Below are positions 32,909 to 40,821 of a stretch of 64,000 bases of DNA, piece by piece (the stretch's first letter is position 1; each line of letters begins with the position of its first letter). The notes beneath the pieces are model-generated. The model saw nothing but the letters and a program-made list of their open reading frames with translations, did no database searches and was not told the origin of the DNA. Source of the stretch: Lentisphaerota bacterium (GTDB taxonomy: Bacteria > Verrucomicrobiota > Lentisphaeria > Victivallales > UBA1829). The stretch lies in the NCBI GenBank assembly GCA_015061915.1, contig SUVR01000004.1, forward strand, positions 144,883-208,882, in the 5' to 3' direction. A program made the translations under genes and the position numbers.

Positions 32909-34342
32909 ATGCAATTTTTAACGGAACTATTTTTAGCGTGGCGTTACTTCAAGCCCAAACGCAGCGCAGTAAGCGTGATCACATTGATCAGCGTGATCGG
33001 GGTTGCCCTCGGTGTAAGCGTACTGATCGTGGTGATCGCCGTGATGACTGGATTTACCGATCATCTGAAGTCGAAACTGCTGGAAACCGGTGCGCATGGT
33101 CAGATCCAGAAGGGACTGGCGAAGTCCGAACAGCATCCCGATGGCGTCACACCGTATTTTATCCAATCAGAAGCCGGCGAACTGATTGCCTCCCTGAAAG
33201 CCAAAGGGGCAAAAAACGCGGCGGCAGTTCTGAAGTCGCCGGTACTGCTTCAGGTGGGACAGAGCTGCGAACCGAAGATCCTGCTTGCATTTGACCCGCC
33301 GGAAGAAGGGAAAACAGATTTTCCGCTGGGCGATGCCACAAAATCATTTCCGCTTCCGGAAGCTGCGGTGAAAGCTCAGCAGGAAACGGCAAAAAACGCC
33401 GTTTTTCCCCGTGATCCCGGTAAATTTTCTCTGAAAAAGAACGAAGTTATGATCAGCACCGCCATGGCGGATGAGTTTAATCTTCAGGCGGGCGACAAGA
33501 TCGTGCTGCACAGTCAGAACCGGTTGATGGGGCTGGTCAAGCGTGATAAAAATGGAAGATTTGTCCAGAATGAAGATGCGGAAATGTATATGCCCTCCGA
33601 GTACCGGATCAGCGGTCTCTATACCTTTGAAAAGTACGACTTTGACCGGAATGTGATCTTTATGAATCTGGAAGATGCCTGCGAACTCTTTGCGCTGGGT
33701 GACTACGCCGGGATCATGGAGGGACCGGAAACCGGCTTGTGCGCAACTCATATTTTTCTTTGGGTGGACGATCCGTTCCACATGAAGCCGTTTAATGAAG
33801 CGGTCCGGCAGGATCTGAACCACCGGATCAGCCGTCACCGCCTGCTTTACTTCAGCTGGGAAGATATGAACAGACAGATCCTCGGTGTACTTGCCGTTGA
33901 AAAAAACATGATGTTCTTCCTGTTGATTTTCATTGTGCTTGTGGCAGCCTTCAGCATCACCAACACCCTGATCACTACCGTGGTCCAGAAGACCCGTGAG
34001 ATCGGGCTGCTGAAGTCCATGGGAATCTCCTCCGGCTCCGTTATGCGGATCTTTGTGCTGCAGGGCGCCTTTGTCGGGGTTCTGGGATCTGCCTTCGGCG
34101 TGCTGCTGGGATGGCTTGTGATCGTCTACCGTATGAACATTCTGGAAGTACTGCGCCACATTACCGGTATGGAGATCTTCCCGAAACAGCTCTATCTTTT
34201 CAATGAACTGCCGGCTCACATTGTGTGGAGCGATGTTGCCTTGATCGTCGTGATCAGCATTGTTCTGTGTACCTGCGGCGCCCTGATCCCTGCGTTCCGG
34301 GCGGCAAAACTTGATCCTGCGAGGGCATTACGTTATGAATAA
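32909..34342 (+). CDS. lolC: Lipoprotein-releasing permease (LolC/LolE family)
   Basis: A 477-residue MacB/FtsX-type permease. One membrane segment near residues 20-45 (ITLISVIGVALGVSVLIVVIAVM) is followed by a ~260-residue periplasmic domain and three further segments at the C-terminus (FLLIFIVLVAAFSI..., QGAFVGVLGSAFGVLLGWL, ALIVVISIVLCTCGALIP). WRYFKPKR at the N-terminus is typical of LolC/E. With LolD it extracts outer-membrane lipoproteins from the inner membrane. Only one permease is seen, so it may work as a homodimer (LolF type). Confidence 0.92.
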   Translation: MQFLTELFLAWRYFKPKRSAVSVITLISVIGVALGVSVLIVVIAVMTGFTDHLKSKLLETGAHGQIQKGLAKSEQHPDGVTPYFIQSEAGELIASLKAKGAKNAAAVLKSPVLLQVGQSCEPKILLAFDPPEEGKTDFPLGDATKSFPLPEAAVKAQQETAKNAVFPRDPGKFSLKKNEVMISTAMADEFNLQAGDKIVLHSQNRLMGLVKRDKNGRFVQNEDAEMYMPSEYRISGLYTFEKYDFDRNVIFMNLEDACELFALGDYAGIMEGPETGLCATHIFLWVDDPFHMKPFNEAVRQDLNHRISRHRLLYFSWEDMNRQILGVLAVEKNMMFFLLIFIVLVAAFSITNTLITTVVQKTREIGLLKSMGISSGSVMRIFVLQGAFVGVLGSAFGVLLGWLVIVYRMNILEVLRHITGMEIFPKQLYLFNELPAHIVWSDVALIVVISIVLCTCGALIPAFRAAKLDPARALRYE

Positions 34343-35009
34343 GTTTCTTGTGGCAGAAAATATCTGCAAAAAATTCAAGATCGGCAAGTGCGAAGTCGAG
34401 GTGCTGAAAGGGGCATCCTTTTCCATATCCGAAGGAGAATGGGTCACCCTGCTGGGGGCTTCCGGCAGCGGAAAAACCACACTGCTGGACATCGTGGGAA
34501 CCATCTCCACGCCGGACTCCGGCTCGATCCGGATCAATGGCACCGATCCGGCAGAACTGAGTAAAAATCAGCTGGTCAAATTCCGGAGGGAGCATATCGG
34601 TTTTGTCTTTCAGGCATATCACATCCTGCCGGAACTGAATATTCTGGAAAATGTGATGCTCCCCCTGCTTTTCACCGGAAAAATCTCCCGGACTGAATGT
34701 CGAAAGCGGGCAGAGGAACTGCTCGTTATGACCGGACTCGAAAACCGGATGAAACACCGTTCCAACGAACTTTCCGGCGGCGAACAGCAGCGTGCAGCCA
34801 TTGCCCGCGCCCTGATCAATGATCCACCTCTGCTTCTCGCTGACGAACCGACCGGAAATCTGGATGCCAAAACGGGATCGGGAATTCTCGATATTTTTGA
34901 AGCGATCCGCCGGAAAAACCGTACAACGATCCTGATGGTAACGCATGATCAGAATGTGGCATCGCTCTCTGACCGCACGATCCGGATGCAAGGAGGAAAG
35001 ACAATATAA
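34335..35009 (+). CDS. lolD: Lipoprotein-releasing ATPase LolD
   Basis: A 224-residue ABC ATPase. The start at 34335 overlaps the end of lolC by 8 bp; an upstream in-frame codon at 34311 is less likely. Walker A is GASGSGKTT (41-49), the signature is [15 protein letters not shown], and Walker B is [12 protein letters not shown], which is the MacB/LolD-type form. It is the energy source for the LolC permease. Confidence 0.93.
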   Translation: MNKFLVAENICKKFKIGKCEVEVLKGASFSISEGEWVTLLGASGSGKTTLLDIVGTISTPDSGSIRINGTDPAELSKNQLVKFRREHIGFVFQAYHILPELNILENVMLPLLFTGKISRTECRKRAEELLVMTGLENRMKHRSNELSGGEQQRAAIARALINDPPLLLADEPTGNLDAKTGSGILDIFEAIRRKNRTTILMVTHDQNVASLSDRTIRMQGGKTI

Positions 35010-35066
35010 CGAATTGCCGAATTATTTTTTATTGATTTTTTTTGGTTTTCAAACAATATTTTTCAT

Positions 35067-35094
35067 TTGACAATCGTTAAACAAGGTGTAAAGT
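35067..35094 (+). promoter_or_regulatory. Promoter of the Pro/Ala/Val-repeat protein gene
   Basis: TTGACA (35067-35072), 16-bp spacer, TAAAGT (35089-35094), 48 bp before the start codon. Confidence 0.5.
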
Positions 35095-35142
35095 AAGAAG
35101 AAGTATCAGAAAAAAAACAATCAACAAAGAAAGGATGTGATC

Positions 35143-35637
35143 ATGAAAACAAAAACAGCAAAGCTTGTATGCACTCTGGCAGTGTGTGTTCTCGTGGCAG
35201 GAACCGTAAGTGCCCGTCCTCATCATCACCATCGCGGCGGAGGAAGCAAGGATCTTTACCGCGCGGCGGCGATCGTTGACATTGTGGCAAACTCCCTTGT
35301 GGGTCTTTCCGTTCTTGCCGGCAAACCGGTAGTTGCGACACCGGCAGTGGCAGCACCGGCACCGGTAGTCGTTGCGCCGCAACCGGTTGTGGCACCTGCA
35401 CCCGCTCCGGTCGTTGTGGCACCTGCACCCGCTCCGGTCGTTGTGACACCTGCACCTGCACCCGCTCCGGTCGTTGTGACACCTGCACCCGCTCCGGTGG
35501 TATATGTAACACCGCCCCCGCCGCCGAGACCGGTCTATGTGACGCCTCCGCGCCGTTACTACAGACCCGCCCCGCCTCCGCCGCCGCGCCATGCGCCCCG
35601 TCATCACGGTGGAGGTCACAGAGGCGGTCGCCGCTGA
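35143..35637 (+). CDS. Exported His-rich, Pro/Ala/Val-repeat protein
   Basis: A 164-residue protein of unknown function. Signal peptide MKTKTAKLVCTLAVCVLVAGTVSA is followed by a histidine cluster (RPHHHHRGGG), a hydrophobic helix (YRAAAIVDIVANSLVGLSVLAG), then a low-complexity stretch of APAPVVV units (about residues 65-125) and a Pro/Arg/Tyr/His-rich C-terminus (PPPPPRPVYVTPPRRYY, HHGGGHRGGRR). AAAGGA nine bases upstream sets the ATG at 35143. A periplasmic or cell-wall-spanning role and metal binding are guesses. Confidence 0.7.
   Translation: MKTKTAKLVCTLAVCVLVAGTVSARPHHHHRGGGSKDLYRAAAIVDIVANSLVGLSVLAGKPVVATPAVAAPAPVVVAPQPVVAPAPAPVVVAPAPAPVVVTPAPAPAPVVVTPAPAPVVYVTPPPPPRPVYVTPPRRYYRPAPPPPPRHAPRHHGGGHRGGRR
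35364..35505 (+). repeat. 27-bp tandem repeats inside the Pro/Ala/Val-repeat gene
   Basis: The unit GTTGTGGCACCTGCACCC followed by GCTCCGGTC recurs with one 6-bp expansion (ACCTGC twice). It encodes VVxPAPAPA. Near-identical nucleotide copies make the gene prone to length variation by slippage. Confidence 0.8.
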
Positions 35638-35661
35638 TCTGAAAAAAAGATAAGAAATTTT

Positions 35662-35707
35662 ACAGGGATTGCACCGTATTCAGCGTTGGCGATCCCTGTT
35701 TTTTTAT
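35662..35707 (+). terminator. Terminator
   Basis: Stem ACAGGGAT / ATCCCTGT with an inner TTGC.../...GCG part, followed by seven T. It is almost the same element as at 28765-28806. Confidence 0.85.
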
Positions 35708-35722
35708 GGGGTAAAATGGGGA

Positions 35723-38080
35723 TCAATATGCGGCGTTGTATGCCTGACCGACACAGATTCCGGAACCGTCCATCGGAACTTCCCGGTGGATAAAGACATT
35801 GTACTTTTCGGTGCGGAGTTTTCCGAGGACCAGCTCCAGCAGGATGCCATTCATAAAAATGGATCCGGAAAGGAGGATATTGCGATTTCCGGTCCGGGAT
35901 GCACCATAATGAGCGAGACACGCCACGGAATCAGCGATTTTAGCGTGGAACGCGAGCGCCAGACGGGGAATATCCTCCGTTTTGATCCAGGAAAGATCGG
36001 CAAAGTTGCGGAAAAGCGGGGACCAGTCAACGATCAGTTTCGGGGTATCATCCTCATATACATTGAAAGAGAATTTGTCATACATCCAACCGGGGATGGA
36101 ACTCAAACCGCCGACGGCACGCATGGCAGCATATTCCAGCCGGGCGGCACTCTGCCCGCGGTAGCCGATAAAATCGGCAGCGATCCCCAGACCGGCAGAA
36201 ACAGAATCGAACAGTCTTGCGGCGGCGTGCGTCATAAGATAACGCCCCTGTCCGGCACAGTTTTTCTGCCAGATGGCGATTTCTTCCTCACTGACGTGGA
36301 AATGATCCCGCACCTCCGGCGTGATCTCCACGCCCGCCTGGATCAGACGCCCGATAAATTGGCGGATCGGTCTGTTCAGAGCATTTTCTCTTCCGGGCAG
36401 CCCGACCGCCTGGAAAGTACCGAGTCTGCGATAGGATCGGACATCCACATCCAGCAGTTCTGCGCCCCAGTTGACGCCATCGGGACCGGGTTCGCCGTTA
36501 TCGAAGACAAAGGCCAGCGCACGTTCCAAACCGTTTTCAGCCATACCGGCGAGCGCTTTTGCGTGATGAGTCTGCACCGTAACGATAGGCAGATTGTATT
36601 GATTTGCAAAGGATAATGCTTCTTCCGCCGAAAGAAGTCGCGGGTTCATATCACACGCCACCACATCCGGCACGCAGTCAAACACCTTCATAAAGTGACG
36701 CAATGCCTCTGTGAGTCTGGCAGCGGAATCCATATTGAGGATATCGCCCATAAACTGGGAGGGAATGATCCGGTCTTCCGCAGCAATCGCCACCGCACCA
36801 TTGATGTCGGTACCGAATGCGATCACATTGCGCCGGAGCCGTTTGGAAAGTTTGATGGGGGTGGGGACATACCCGCGGGAACGCCGCCAGATTTGAGGAG
36901 CGCCATCCCGGATCACTGCAACGGATGAGGGGCTGTATGTTCCGGTACGCAGGTCGTGGCACAGAAAGACATCCGCCACTCCGCGAAACGCGTGGATCTG
37001 TTCATCAATATCGGATGCCGACAACTTATCCGTCCAGTTGCTTGCGCTGGTGGCAAGGTAATCAAAGGGTGGGATCGTATCATCCGGCGAAATGTGTGAC
37101 ATCAGTAGGTGCAGAATGGAGGAACAGGGCAATGCGATCCCGATACGGGGTCCATCCTGATTCAGCAGTTCCAGCGGCAAAATCTCCTCTGCGCCGGGCT
37201 TGACATCCAAAACCACAATGGGGGCGGCATCCGAAGTCAGGAGAGCTTCCTCCTGCGGGGAACAATGGCAGATCTTCCGGACCGCTTCTATGTTCCGTGC
37301 AACAACGGAAATGGGGCGGGAAGTAAGCTTTTTCCGTTTCCTCAACTTTGTGATGGCAATGGGATTTTTCGCATCCACAAAGAGCTGAAACCCGCCGAAG
37401 AGAGACTGCATCGCCAGCAGTCTCCCCATATTCAGGTCAGCCCGCGCGTAACAGATACAATGTTCGTCATCCGCCTGTTCTCCTTCATCGTCCAGCAGGA
37501 ACAGATGGGGACCGCAGTCAGGACAGGCGAGCATTTCTGAATTGAAGTGGTGTTTATCCTTCTTATCATCTTTCTGGTCCTTGCAGTCACGACAGGCGGG
37601 GAATGCGGCGTATGTAGTATTTTTCCGCACACCGGGCGCCCGCATAAGCATGGAGTATTGAGGACCGCATTTGGCACAGAAGGAAAAAGGATAAGCATAC
37701 CGGGGCGAAGCCGGGTCCATGATCTCTGCCAGGCAATCGGGACAGAAGGTTCTATCCGGTACAAGTTCCGGAAGAAGATAATCACCGGACTGGAATACTT
37801 TAAAATCCCGTGTCAGAGCCGTATCTTCAAAACTGGACTGATCGGAAACACAGATATTTTTCAGCGGATACGCCGGCAGCAGCTTGCCGGGGATCGGGCG
37901 GATAAATTTGCGAATGGCATCTTCATCGCCATCCAGACGGAGCAGGATGTACGTGCCATCCTGAGATTCTGTCACCCAGCCGCCGAGACCTGCATTCACC
38001 GCCAGTTCCCAGATCAGCGTCTTGAAACCGGGCTTCATAAGGTCGCCCCGCAGCTCAAAAGTGACAGAAGTATTACTCAT
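35723..38080 (-). CDS. HypF-like protein with degenerate catalytic motifs
   Basis: A 785-residue protein with the full HypF layout: acylphosphatase-like (1-95), double zinc finger (C113, C116, C135, C138; C163, C166, C186, C189), YrdC-like (~210-410, ending RRSRGYVP) and Kae1-like domain (~415-785). HypF makes the carbamoyl group that becomes cyanide in [NiFe] hydrogenases. Here the acylphosphatase GxVQGVGFR reads GDLMKPGFK, so the catalytic Arg is Lys20, and the catalytic Asn is Glu38. The Kae1 metal motif HHHAH reads THHAK (504-508). The YrdC RxDDSV motif reads YSPSSV. The start overlaps the hydF stop (ATGA). It may be a repurposed HypF. Confidence 0.85.
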   Translation of the reverse strand: MSNTSVTFELRGDLMKPGFKTLIWELAVNAGLGGWVTESQDGTYILLRLDGDEDAIRKFIRPIPGKLLPAYPLKNICVSDQSSFEDTALTRDFKVFQSGDYLLPELVPDRTFCPDCLAEIMDPASPRYAYPFSFCAKCGPQYSMLMRAPGVRKNTTYAAFPACRDCKDQKDDKKDKHHFNSEMLACPDCGPHLFLLDDEGEQADDEHCICYARADLNMGRLLAMQSLFGGFQLFVDAKNPIAITKLRKRKKLTSRPISVVARNIEAVRKICHCSPQEEALLTSDAAPIVVLDVKPGAEEILPLELLNQDGPRIGIALPCSSILHLLMSHISPDDTIPPFDYLATSASNWTDKLSASDIDEQIHAFRGVADVFLCHDLRTGTYSPSSVAVIRDGAPQIWRRSRGYVPTPIKLSKRLRRNVIAFGTDINGAVAIAAEDRIIPSQFMGDILNMDSAARLTEALRHFMKVFDCVPDVVACDMNPRLLSAEEALSFANQYNLPIVTVQTHHAKALAGMAENGLERALAFVFDNGEPGPDGVNWGAELLDVDVRSYRRLGTFQAVGLPGRENALNRPIRQFIGRLIQAGVEITPEVRDHFHVSEEEIAIWQKNCAGQGRYLMTHAAARLFDSVSAGLGIAADFIGYRGQSAARLEYAAMRAVGGLSSIPGWMYDKFSFNVYEDDTPKLIVDWSPLFRNFADLSWIKTEDIPRLALAFHAKIADSVACLAHYGASRTGNRNILLSGSIFMNGILLELVLGKLRTEKYNVFIHREVPMDGSGICVGQAYNAAY

Positions 38081-39318
38081 TTTTCCGTTTCCTTCTGCAG
38101 AAAAAGCTCCTGCACTTCCGGGAACGGAGAAAGAGTCCGTTTCAGAATACCTTTGACAAAGGCGATCACAACACCGTAGTTGGTAAACGCCACGCCCTGC
38201 TCCTGACAGCGCAGGATCCGGGAAAGGACCGCTTTCCGGTTGAAGGTACAGGCGCCGCAGTGGATCACCAGATCAAAGTTTTTGAGATCAGCGGGGAATT
38301 CCGGTCCGGACTGGTGTACAAACTCAATATTTTTACAGCCGGTATATTCTCTGATCCAGTTGGGGATCTTCACCCGCCCGATGTCATCTGCAATGGCATG
38401 ATGGGTACACGCCTCTGCGATCAGAACTCTGGAACTGTCTTTCAGATCTGCGATCTTTCCCGCACCGGCGGCACAGGTGGCAAGATCTCCCTTCATCCGG
38501 GCAAGAAGAATAGAGAACGAAGTCAACGGGATGGATTCCGGAACCATTTTTGAAACGGAGCCGAACACCTGGCTGTCCGTCACAGCAAGCACAGGCGGTT
38601 CTTTCATATTTTCAAGGGCGGCAGGCAATGTTTCAGGCGTAGTCACTACGCAGTACGCCAGATTATCCAGTGCATCCCGGATCGCCTGCACCTGCGGCAT
38701 GATAAGCCGTCCTTTGGGTGCTTCTTTGTCAATGGGGGCGATCAGCAGCACCGGTTTTCCGGGCTGACTCAAACCACCGAGGAATTGTGCGGAAGAAAGG
38801 AAATCTTCCGGAGCGATGCGAATGATCGCTTCCTGCAGGGCAGTCCGGTTCCATCCGGTTCCGGCAGAAACGGCAACAAAGGGAACATCCCCGAAACTTT
38901 CCTGAAAGCCCGGTTCCGGCGGGTAAAGATCCGCTTTTGCAGAAACGACAATATAGGGAATTTTCCGGTCGTTCAGGGTATTGATCAGTTCATCTTCGGT
39001 CTGATCTCTGGTAACGGGATTGGTCACAACGAGGGCGAGATCACAGCGATCCAGCACGGCAAGGGAACGGGCGACCCGCTGTTCGCCGAGACCGGGCTGG
39101 TCATCATCCAGACCTGCCGTATCAATAAGGAGGACCGGACCGAGCGGTGGCAGTTCCATTGCTTTATCTACGGGATCGGTAGTTGTACCGGGGACATTGG
39201 AAACGATGACGGTATTCTGTCCTGCGAGAAAATTCAGGAGGGAGGATTTTCCGGCATTGCGTTTACCGAAGATCCCGATCTGTAATCTCATTCCCCTGGG
39301 GGAAGCCTGCATATTCAT
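38077..39318 (-). CDS. hydF: [FeFe]-hydrogenase maturation GTPase HydF
   Basis: A 413-residue protein that acts as scaffold for assembling the H-cluster of [FeFe] hydrogenases. GTPase motifs: P-loop GKRNAGKSS (18-26), GTTTD (44-48), DTAG (66-69), SAKAD (126-130). The C-terminal [4Fe-4S]-binding region has EACTHH (C304) and HCGAC (C354, C357), followed by the expected DDIGRVKIP context. Length is normal. HydE, HydG and the hydrogenase itself are not in this window. It is the first gene of a two-gene operon with the HypF-like protein. Confidence 0.95.
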   Translation of the reverse strand: MNMQASPRGMRLQIGIFGKRNAGKSSLLNFLAGQNTVIVSNVPGTTTDPVDKAMELPPLGPVLLIDTAGLDDDQPGLGEQRVARSLAVLDRCDLALVVTNPVTRDQTEDELINTLNDRKIPYIVVSAKADLYPPEPGFQESFGDVPFVAVSAGTGWNRTALQEAIIRIAPEDFLSSAQFLGGLSQPGKPVLLIAPIDKEAPKGRLIMPQVQAIRDALDNLAYCVVTTPETLPAALENMKEPPVLAVTDSQVFGSVSKMVPESIPLTSFSILLARMKGDLATCAAGAGKIADLKDSSRVLIAEACTHHAIADDIGRVKIPNWIREYTGCKNIEFVHQSGPEFPADLKNFDLVIHCGACTFNRKAVLSRILRCQEQGVAFTNYGVVIAFVKGILKRTLSPFPEVQELFLQKETEK

Positions 39319-39368
39319 CTTACTGCTTCAGTTTTACAAAAAATTTTACTTTTTCACGACCGGTTTAC

Positions 39369-39398
39369 ATTATACAGTGTCTTTTCAGAAAAGTCCAA
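39369..39398 (-). promoter_or_regulatory. Promoter of hydF
   Basis: On the minus strand, TTGGAC (39398-39393), 18-bp spacer, TATAAT (39374-39369), about 50 bp before the hydF start. Confidence 0.5.
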
Positions 39399-39437
39399 CC
39401 GTTTTTGTAAAAAAAGCAGTAAAAATGTGAAAAAAAT

Positions 39438-39465
39438 TTGTATTTCTGCGGAACGGGTGTATGTT
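39438..39465 (+). promoter_or_regulatory. Promoter of the second Gfo/Idh/MocA gene
   Basis: TTGTAT (39438-39443), 16-bp spacer, TATGTT (39460-39465). Because transcription would start near 39472, the in-frame start at 39427 cannot be used, which supports the ATG at 39529. Confidence 0.4.
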
Positions 39466-39528
39466 TTGAGAGTGTTTACCGTAAAAAACAAATTCAAAAA
39501 ACAACTCAAGGTAAAGGATTTCAAAAAA

Positions 39529-40809
39529 ATGTCGAATCCAGTTTCCCTCATTATCATCGGTGCCGGCGGACGCGGTACCGGTTATGCGAATCTGATCAAG
39601 GCTCTCGGCGACAGAGCCACGGTGACAGCGGTTGCGGAACCCCGCGATTTCCAGCGGAACCGGATCGGTGATATGTTCAACATTCCGGAAGAACGCCGTT
39701 TCCGCTGCTGGAGCGAAGTGGCAAAGCTGCCGAAATTTGCGGATGCTGTCTGTATCTGCACGCAGGATGCCATGCACGAAGAACCGGCAATCGCTTTTGC
39801 GAAACTGGGCTACCATATGCTGCTCGAAAAGCCGATGGCTCCGACTGCCGATGCCTGCCGCCGGATCGTGGCTGCAGTCAAGGAAGCGGGCGTGATCTTT
39901 GCGGTCTGCCACGTGCTGCGTTACACCACTTACACCCGTGCGCTGAAGAAAGTGCTGGATTCCGGCACCATCGGCAAAGTCGTTTCCATGCAGCATCTGG
40001 AAAGCGTGGCACACTGGCACCAGGCACACTCCTTCGTCCGCGGCAACTGGAGAAATGAAAAAGAATCCAGCTTCATGCTGCTGGCAAAATGCTGCCACGA
40101 CGTTGACTGGATCCGTTACATGATGGACCGCCCCTGCGATGAAGTCCAGTCCTTCGGTTCTCTGGAACATTTCCGTGCGGAAAATCAGCCGGAAGGCGCC
40201 GGCGACCGCTGTACGGAATGTCCGGCTGGCATCGAATGTACCTGCCCCTACTCCGCCATGAAGATCTACCTGCGCGACCGCCTGTTCAAAGGTCTGAAAG
40301 GCTGGCCCACAGATGTGATCACGGACGATCTGACCACGGAAGGCGTGCTGAAGGCCCTGAAGGAAGGTCCGTACGGACGCTGCGTGTACAAATGCGATAA
40401 CGACGTGGTGGACCACCAGGTCGTCAATATGAAGTTCAACGACGGCTGCACTGCCCAGATGGAAATGACGGCGTTCAGCGATATCGGGCGCTTCACCCGC
40501 TTCTTCGGCACAAAGGGTACCGTCACCGGCGATGGTCAGCTCATCACGATCCATCGCTATGTGAACTCCGATCCCAACGATGTGACGATCAATCAGGAAG
40601 TGATCGATACCAATGTTGCCAACGATGGCGGCATTCTTTCCGGTCACGGCGGCGGCGACGGCGGGATCATTGATTCCTTTGTCTACGCACTGGAAACCGG
40701 CGACCGTTCCGCGATCCTTTCCGGCACGGATGAAACGCTGGAAAGCCATCTGATGACCTTCGCGGCAGAAGATTCCCGCCGCAAGGGTCAGGTCCAGAAG
40801 GTCCAGTAA
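39529..40809 (+). CDS. Gfo/Idh/MocA-family oxidoreductase
   Basis: A 426-residue NAD(P)-dependent sugar or cyclitol dehydrogenase-type protein. The start at 39529 is preceded by AAAGGA. The dinucleotide motif is IIIGAGGRGTGYA, the lysine motif LLEKPMAP is intact, and the catalytic-helix motif CCHDVDWIRYMM is present. A cysteine-rich insert (CTECPAGIECTCPYSAMKIYL, about residues 232-252) is typical of a subgroup of large Gfo/Idh proteins in PVC and Firmicutes. The exact substrate is unknown. It is transcribed divergently from hydF and followed by an O-antigen-ligase-like gene 12 bp downstream. Confidence 0.88.
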   Translation: MSNPVSLIIIGAGGRGTGYANLIKALGDRATVTAVAEPRDFQRNRIGDMFNIPEERRFRCWSEVAKLPKFADAVCICTQDAMHEEPAIAFAKLGYHMLLEKPMAPTADACRRIVAAVKEAGVIFAVCHVLRYTTYTRALKKVLDSGTIGKVVSMQHLESVAHWHQAHSFVRGNWRNEKESSFMLLAKCCHDVDWIRYMMDRPCDEVQSFGSLEHFRAENQPEGAGDRCTECPAGIECTCPYSAMKIYLRDRLFKGLKGWPTDVITDDLTTEGVLKALKEGPYGRCVYKCDNDVVDHQVVNMKFNDGCTAQMEMTAFSDIGRFTRFFGTKGTVTGDGQLITIHRYVNSDPNDVTINQEVIDTNVANDGGILSGHGGGDGGIIDSFVYALETGDRSAILSGTDETLESHLMTFAAEDSRRKGQVQKVQ

Positions 40810-40821
40810 TCCGGTGTGTGC

